From an uncultured Pelagibacteraceae bacterium (lineage in GTDB: Bacteria > Pseudomonadota > Alphaproteobacteria > Pelagibacterales > Pelagibacteraceae): a DNA stretch of 64,000 nucleotides. The number at the start of each line of letters is the position of its first letter. Positions within the stretch are counted from its first letter, which is position 1. The stretch is from the NCBI GenBank assembly GCA_902634485.1, contig CACPKA010000004.1, positions 1 through 64,000 on the forward strand, written 5' to 3'. Below the pieces are notes generated by a model. It was not told where the DNA came from. It searched no databases and saw nothing but the letters and a program-made list of their open reading frames with translations. The position numbers and the translations under genes are program-made. Positions 59,255 through 64,000 of the stretch are shown here, in pieces.

Positions 59255-60808
59255 ATGTTGAACAGAAGAGCGGACAAATTAGAACTATTAAGAATTGCAG
59301 AAGCAGTAGCTTTAGAAAAATCTATAGATAAAGAGCTAATTATCAATTCCATGGAAACAGGTATAGCAAAAGCAGCTAAATCAAAATTTGGTCAGGATAA
59401 TGAGATAAAAGTTCAAATAGATAGAAAAAGTGGGGATATTGAAATTTTTAGAAAATTAATTGTAGTGGAAAAACCAGAAAATTTAAATACGGAAATCAGT
59501 TTGAAAGATGCTCATAATTTAAGCAAAAATAACTTAGATAAAAAAATTGGTGATGAAATTTTACAAGTTTTGCCCTCTTTTGATTTTGGAAGAATTGCAG
59601 CTCAAACAGCTAAACAGGTAATTAGTTTTAATGTTAGAGAGGCTGAAAGAGAAAGGCAGTTTAATGATTTTATTGACAAGAAAGATACAATATTAAGTGG
59701 AATAATTAAAAGATTAGAATTTGGTAATGTTATTGTAGATTTAGGAAAAGCAGAAGCGATAATTCAAAAAAATGAATTAATACCTAGAGAAAATATAAAA
59801 ACAGGAGATAGAATAAAAGCTTATTGCAGTGATGTTAGAAGAGAGACACGCGGACAACAAATATTTTTATCAAGAGCACACCCAAAGTTTATGGAAAAAC
59901 TTTTTATTCAAGAAGTTCCAGAAATTTATGATGGTTTAATAGAAATTAAGTCTGCTTCAAGAGACCCCGGGAGCAGAGCAAAAATTTGTGTAAAAGCAAT
60001 CGATACTTCTTTGGATCCTGTTGGAGCTTGTGTTGGTATGAGAGGTAGTAGAGTGCAAGCTGTGGTAAATGAACTACAAGGGGAAAAAATTGATATTGTA
60101 AATTGGTCTGAAGATCCAGGTATATTAGTGTCAAATGCACTTTCTCCTGCAGAGATACAAAGAGTAAATGTAGATAATGATGCAAAAAAACTTGATGTCA
60201 TTTTAAGTGAAGAAAATTTAAGTAAAGCCATAGGTAGAAGAGGTCAAAATGTTAGGTTAGCTACAAAATTGATTAATTATGAAATCAACATTATGACTGA
60301 CCAGGAAGACTCTGAGAAAAGACAACTAGAATTTAAAGAAAAAACTGAAAATTTTGTAAAAAATTTAGAACTAGATGAAACATTAGGCCAACTATTAGTT
60401 GCTGAGGGATTTTCATCTATAGATGATATAAAAGATTCAAATGCAGAGACTTTATCAAAAATAGAAGGTATAGAGGAGGACACTGCCAAAGAGTTGATTG
60501 AAAGAGCAAAAGAGTTTCACTTAAAAGATCAAGAGGAAATATCTAATAGAATTAAAGATTTAGGATTAGAAGAAGAGCTAATTACACATAAAGGTCTTAC
60601 TCCAGGAATGTTGGTGACCCTTGGAGAGCAGAATATTTTAAAACTTTCTGATTTTGCAGATTTAGCTTCAGATGAATTAACGGGTAGTTTTGATATTGTT
60701 AAAGGTGAACGTATAAAAATCAAAGGATATTTAGAGGATTTTGCCTTGTCAAAAAATGAAGCAGATGAATTAATTATGTCAGCAAGAAATAAAATTTATA
60801 AAGATTGA
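59255..60808 (+). CDS. nusA: transcription termination/antitermination protein NusA
   Basis: RADKLELLRIAEAVALEKSIDKELI, GACVGMRGSRVQAVVNELQGEKIDIV, C-terminal acidic repeats; ATG at 59255 preferred over TTG 59237, which lies in the terminator T tract. Confidence 0.97.
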   Translation: MLNRRADKLELLRIAEAVALEKSIDKELIINSMETGIAKAAKSKFGQDNEIKVQIDRKSGDIEIFRKLIVVEKPENLNTEISLKDAHNLSKNNLDKKIGDEILQVLPSFDFGRIAAQTAKQVISFNVREAERERQFNDFIDKKDTILSGIIKRLEFGNVIVDLGKAEAIIQKNELIPRENIKTGDRIKAYCSDVRRETRGQQIFLSRAHPKFMEKLFIQEVPEIYDGLIEIKSASRDPGSRAKICVKAIDTSLDPVGACVGMRGSRVQAVVNELQGEKIDIVNWSEDPGILVSNALSPAEIQRVNVDNDAKKLDVILSEENLSKAIGRRGQNVRLATKLINYEINIMTDQEDSEKRQLEFKEKTENFVKNLELDETLGQLLVAEGFSSIDDIKDSNAETLSKIEGIEEDTAKELIERAKEFHLKDQEEISNRIKDLGLEEELITHKGLTPGMLVTLGEQNILKLSDFADLASDELTGSFDIVKGERIKIKGYLEDFALSKNEADELIMSARNKIYKD

Positions 60809-60818
60809 GTAATGAAAT

Positions 60819-63050
60819 ATGGAAAAGAAAAAAACAAAATTAACTATTTCTGGAAATCCAAGAAAAACTATAGATAATATTGATTTATCAAAATTACAAA
60901 ATAAAAAATCAGTAGTAATTGAGAAAAAGCCAAATAGATTCGCAAATAATAATCTTTCTAGGAAAACTTCCTCTTTTAAACCTAGAATAAGACAAAATGA
61001 TTCAATAAATAAAAATATTTTAGATAAAAAACCTCATAAGAATTTTAGACAATCCCAACAAACAACAAATGATTATGAAAAACGAAAACTTGCTGAGCAG
61101 AGAGCAACTAAAAGGTTAAAAGGAGGATTATCAAATAAAGATTCTAAAGGCAAAACTGGCTCGAAAAGAAGAGAATTAAAATTAACTTTATCAAGAGCTT
61201 TAAATGATGAAATTGAAACAAGAACTAGAAGTTTAGCTTCTTTAAAAAGAGCAAAAAAAAAAGAAAATAGAGATCAAAATAAAAATGATGTTAAAGAAAC
61301 TTTTAAGCCAGTTAAAAGAGATGTAAATATACCTGAGGCAATAACTGTTAGAGAGCTTGCAAATAGAATGGCAGAACAATCTAGCAATGTAATAAAATAT
61401 TTATTAGGAATGGGAGTTACTGTAACAATAAATCAGGCTTTAGCTGCTGATACAGCTGAATACTTGGTAAAAGAATTTGGACATAATCCTATTAGAGAAA
61501 CTAAAGCAGAAGAAATTGTTAAGAAAATTAAAGAAACAAAGTCAGAAAATTTATTAAATAGAGCACCGATCGTAACTGTTATGGGGCATGTTGATCATGG
61601 AAAGACTTCTTTATTGGATGCTTTAAGAAATACAAGTGTTATATCTGGGGAATTTGGAGGAATAACTCAACATATAGGTGCATACCAAATAGAATATAAT
61701 TCTAATAAAATTACTTTTATTGATACACCAGGTCATGCCGCATTTACAGAAATGAGGGCTAGAGGCTCGAAACTTACGGATATAGTTGTATTAGTAGTTG
61801 CAGCGGATGATGGTGTTAAACCTCAAACTATAGAGTCTATTAGACATGCTAAAGCAGCAAATGTTCCAATAGTAGTTGCAATAAATAAATGTGATTTACC
61901 TGAAGCAGATCCACAAAAAATAAAGAATCAACTTTTAGAACATGAATTAATAGCAGAAGAACTTTCCGGGGATATTTTAATGGTAGAGATTTCAACAAAA
62001 ACTAAGAAAAATATAGATAAATTAATAGAATCTATAATTCTTCAAGCAGAAATTTTAGATCTAAAGACAGATTATAAAACAAAAGCAAATGGAGTTGTTT
62101 TAGAGTCTAAGATTGACATAGGAAGGGGTCCAATAGTAAATGTAATAGTGACCTCAGGAACATTAAATAAAGGTGACTATTTTGTTAGTGGCCTTAAATG
62201 GGGTAAAGTTAGAGCTTTAATAAATGATTTAGGAAAAAATATTGAAAATGCATTACCAGCATCTCCAGTGGAAATATTAGGCATTAATGGAGCAGCTAAA
62301 GCTGGTGATGATTTCATTGTTTTTGAAAATGAAAAAGAAGCAAAACTACTTTGCGAAACTAGAATCCAAGAAGCGAAAAATAAAAAAAATCCTTTAACAT
62401 TTGCTACCCAAGAATCTGCTTTCAAAGACAAGGCTAATGAAGAGCTTAATATTATTGTCAAATCAGACGTTCATGGTTCTTCTGAGGCTATAAAAAATGC
62501 AATAAATCAAATCAAACATGATGAAGTAAAACCAAAAATAATTTTAGCAGACATAGGAATGGTTACAGAAACAGATATTTCTTTAGCAAAAGCCTCAAAT
62601 GCAGTTTTGATTGCATTTAATGTAAAGCCCAGCAAGGAAGCAAAAAAAAAAGCAGAACAAGAAAAAATTACTATTTCTAACTATAATATTATTTATGAAG
62701 TAATAGATTTTGTTAAGAATAAAATGTCTAAATTGCTAACTCCTGATATTGAGGAAAAAGTAATAGGAACTGCAGAAATTCTTGAAATATTTAAAGTATC
62801 TAAAGTTGGAAAAGTTGCAGGATCTAAAGTTATAGATGGGGAAATAAAAAATGACTTTAATGCAAGAATTATAAGGGATGGCAATATTGTTTATAATGGC
62901 AAAATTGGATCAATTTTTAGAGAAAAAAATCAAGCTAAACAAGTTGGTGCAGGTTTAGAATGTGGAATAACTCTTAAGGATTTTAACGATTATAAAGAAA
63001 AAGATATAATAGAAGTTTTTAATTCAACATCTACCGAAAGAACTATATGA
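60819..63050 (+). CDS. infB: translation initiation factor IF-2
   Basis: APIVTVMGHVDHGKTSLLDALR, DTPGHAAFTEMRARG, NKCDLP. Confidence 0.99.
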   Translation: MEKKKTKLTISGNPRKTIDNIDLSKLQNKKSVVIEKKPNRFANNNLSRKTSSFKPRIRQNDSINKNILDKKPHKNFRQSQQTTNDYEKRKLAEQRATKRLKGGLSNKDSKGKTGSKRRELKLTLSRALNDEIETRTRSLASLKRAKKKENRDQNKNDVKETFKPVKRDVNIPEAITVRELANRMAEQSSNVIKYLLGMGVTVTINQALAADTAEYLVKEFGHNPIRETKAEEIVKKIKETKSENLLNRAPIVTVMGHVDHGKTSLLDALRNTSVISGEFGGITQHIGAYQIEYNSNKITFIDTPGHAAFTEMRARGSKLTDIVVLVVAADDGVKPQTIESIRHAKAANVPIVVAINKCDLPEADPQKIKNQLLEHELIAEELSGDILMVEISTKTKKNIDKLIESIILQAEILDLKTDYKTKANGVVLESKIDIGRGPIVNVIVTSGTLNKGDYFVSGLKWGKVRALINDLGKNIENALPASPVEILGINGAAKAGDDFIVFENEKEAKLLCETRIQEAKNKKNPLTFATQESAFKDKANEELNIIVKSDVHGSSEAIKNAINQIKHDEVKPKIILADIGMVTETDISLAKASNAVLIAFNVKPSKEAKKKAEQEKITISNYNIIYEVIDFVKNKMSKLLTPDIEEKVIGTAEILEIFKVSKVGKVAGSKVIDGEIKNDFNARIIRDGNIVYNGKIGSIFREKNQAKQVGAGLECGITLKDFNDYKEKDIIEVFNSTSTERTI

Positions 63051-63418
63051 ATTCAAATAAATTAGGAAAACCAATAACCCAAAGACAGTTAAGAGTTGGA
63101 GAAATGATTAAACAATCTTTAGGTATGATTTTTTTAAAAAATGAAGCAAAAGTACCAAATTTAGAAACAAACAAAATTACAGTTACAGAGGTAAAAATGA
63201 GTCAGGATTTAAAAATAGCAAAAGCATTTGTTCTTCCTTTAGGAGGTGAAAACGCAGATGAAACTGTAAGTGTTTTAAAACAATTTTCTTTTTTAATAAG
63301 AAAAGTTTTATCAAAGAAAATTACTATAAAGTTTTTGCCAAAAATACTTTTTGCTAAAGATGAGTCTTTTGAATACGCAGAGAAAATTGAAAGATTAATA
63401 AAACAAACAAATAAATAG
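63047..63418 (+). CDS. rbfA: ribosome-binding factor A
   Basis: QRQLRVGEMIKQSL, ITVTEVKMSQDLKIAKAFVLPLG. Confidence 0.94.
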   Translation: MNSNKLGKPITQRQLRVGEMIKQSLGMIFLKNEAKVPNLETNKITVTEVKMSQDLKIAKAFVLPLGGENADETVSVLKQFSFLIRKVLSKKITIKFLPKILFAKDESFEYAEKIERLIKQTNK

Positions 63419-63425
63419 GAAAAAA

Positions 63426-63674
63426 ATGAAGAAAAAAATAAAAGAATTATCAATAAATGATAAAGATACAGGTTCATCCGAGGTACAAGTAGGATTGTTA
63501 ACTGAGAAAATTGAAAATTTGTCTAAACATATAGGTAAATTTAAAAAAGATAAACATTCATCTGTAGGATTATTAAAAGCTGTAAATAGAAGAAAGAAAT
63601 TATTAAATTATCTTAAGAAAAACAAAATAGAATCTTATAAGAACGTAATAGAAAAATTAAATTTAAGGAAATAA
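63426..63674 (+). CDS. rpsO: 30S ribosomal protein S15 (short N-terminus)
   Basis: DTGSSEVQVGLLTEKIENLSKHIGKFKKDKHSSVGLLKAVNRRKKLLNYLKK. Confidence 0.97.
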   Translation: MKKKIKELSINDKDTGSSEVQVGLLTEKIENLSKHIGKFKKDKHSSVGLLKAVNRRKKLLNYLKKNKIESYKNVIEKLNLRK

Positions 63675-64000
63675 ATGTTTAAAATATATAAAAAAGAAAT
63701 AGAAATATCAGGAAAAAAAATTAGTCTAGAGACTGGAAAAATTGCTAGACAAGCAGATGGAGCAATAATTGCTACTTGTGGAGAAACAGTTGTAATGGCA
63801 ACTGTAGTTGGTGCAAAAAAAGTTAATCCAGATGTTGATTATTTTCCTTTACAAGTAAATTATCAAGAAAAATATTATGCTGCAGGTAAAATTCCTGGTG
63901 GTTATTTTAAAAGAGAGGCAAGACCTACAGAAAGCGAAACTTTAATATCAAGACTAATTGATAGACCAATTAGACCTTTATTTCCTGATGAATTTAGAAA
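63675..64000 (+). CDS. pnp: polyribonucleotide nucleotidyltransferase (3' truncated by window edge)
   Basis: Translated by hand: [49 protein letters not shown]...[53 protein letters not shown]. Confidence 0.97.
   Translation, partial: MFKIYKKEIEISGKKISLETGKIARQADGAIIATCGETVVMATVVGAKKVNPDVDYFPLQVNYQEKYYAAGKIPGGYFKREARPTESETLISRLIDRPIRPLFPDEFR

Noticed and set aside
1-64000. CRISPR arrays, transposons, prophage or defence islands
   Set aside because: No direct-repeat arrays, transposases, integrases, tRNA-associated insertions or recognisable defence genes seen in reading the window.

Overview
AT-rich, densely packed bacterial chromosome segment with the gene content and order expected of a streamlined marine alphaproteobacterium, most likely SAR11/Pelagibacterales (taxon inferred from proteins and synteny, no search run). 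Nearly all of it is core genes: partial ftsK, lolA, a his cluster, hslVU, secB, dnaQ, coaE, aroE, maf, a candidate oriC, hemE/hemH/hemJ, rho, mnmE, mnmG, rsmG, parA, parB, holA, lptE, leuS, a porin, dapB, dnaJ, dnaK, grpE, maeB, murJ, trpS, miaB, phoH, ybeY, lnt, metK, nusA, infB, rbfA, rpsO and the start of pnp. I see no tRNA, rRNA, CRISPR array, transposase, phage or clear defence system. The most interesting points are non-coding or missed by the ORF track: a replication origin with a perfect DnaA box at the gene-orientation switch; two parS sites inside mnmG and rsmG; sigma-32-like promoters at hslV and grpE that predict almost leaderless mRNAs; a 34-aa arfA-like gene and a 55-aa membrane protein gene; two divergent start codons sharing the palindrome ATGCAT; the porin terminator encoding the C-terminus of a convergent gene; and a terminator hairpin directly in front of nusA. 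I found no convincing wholly new multi-gene system.
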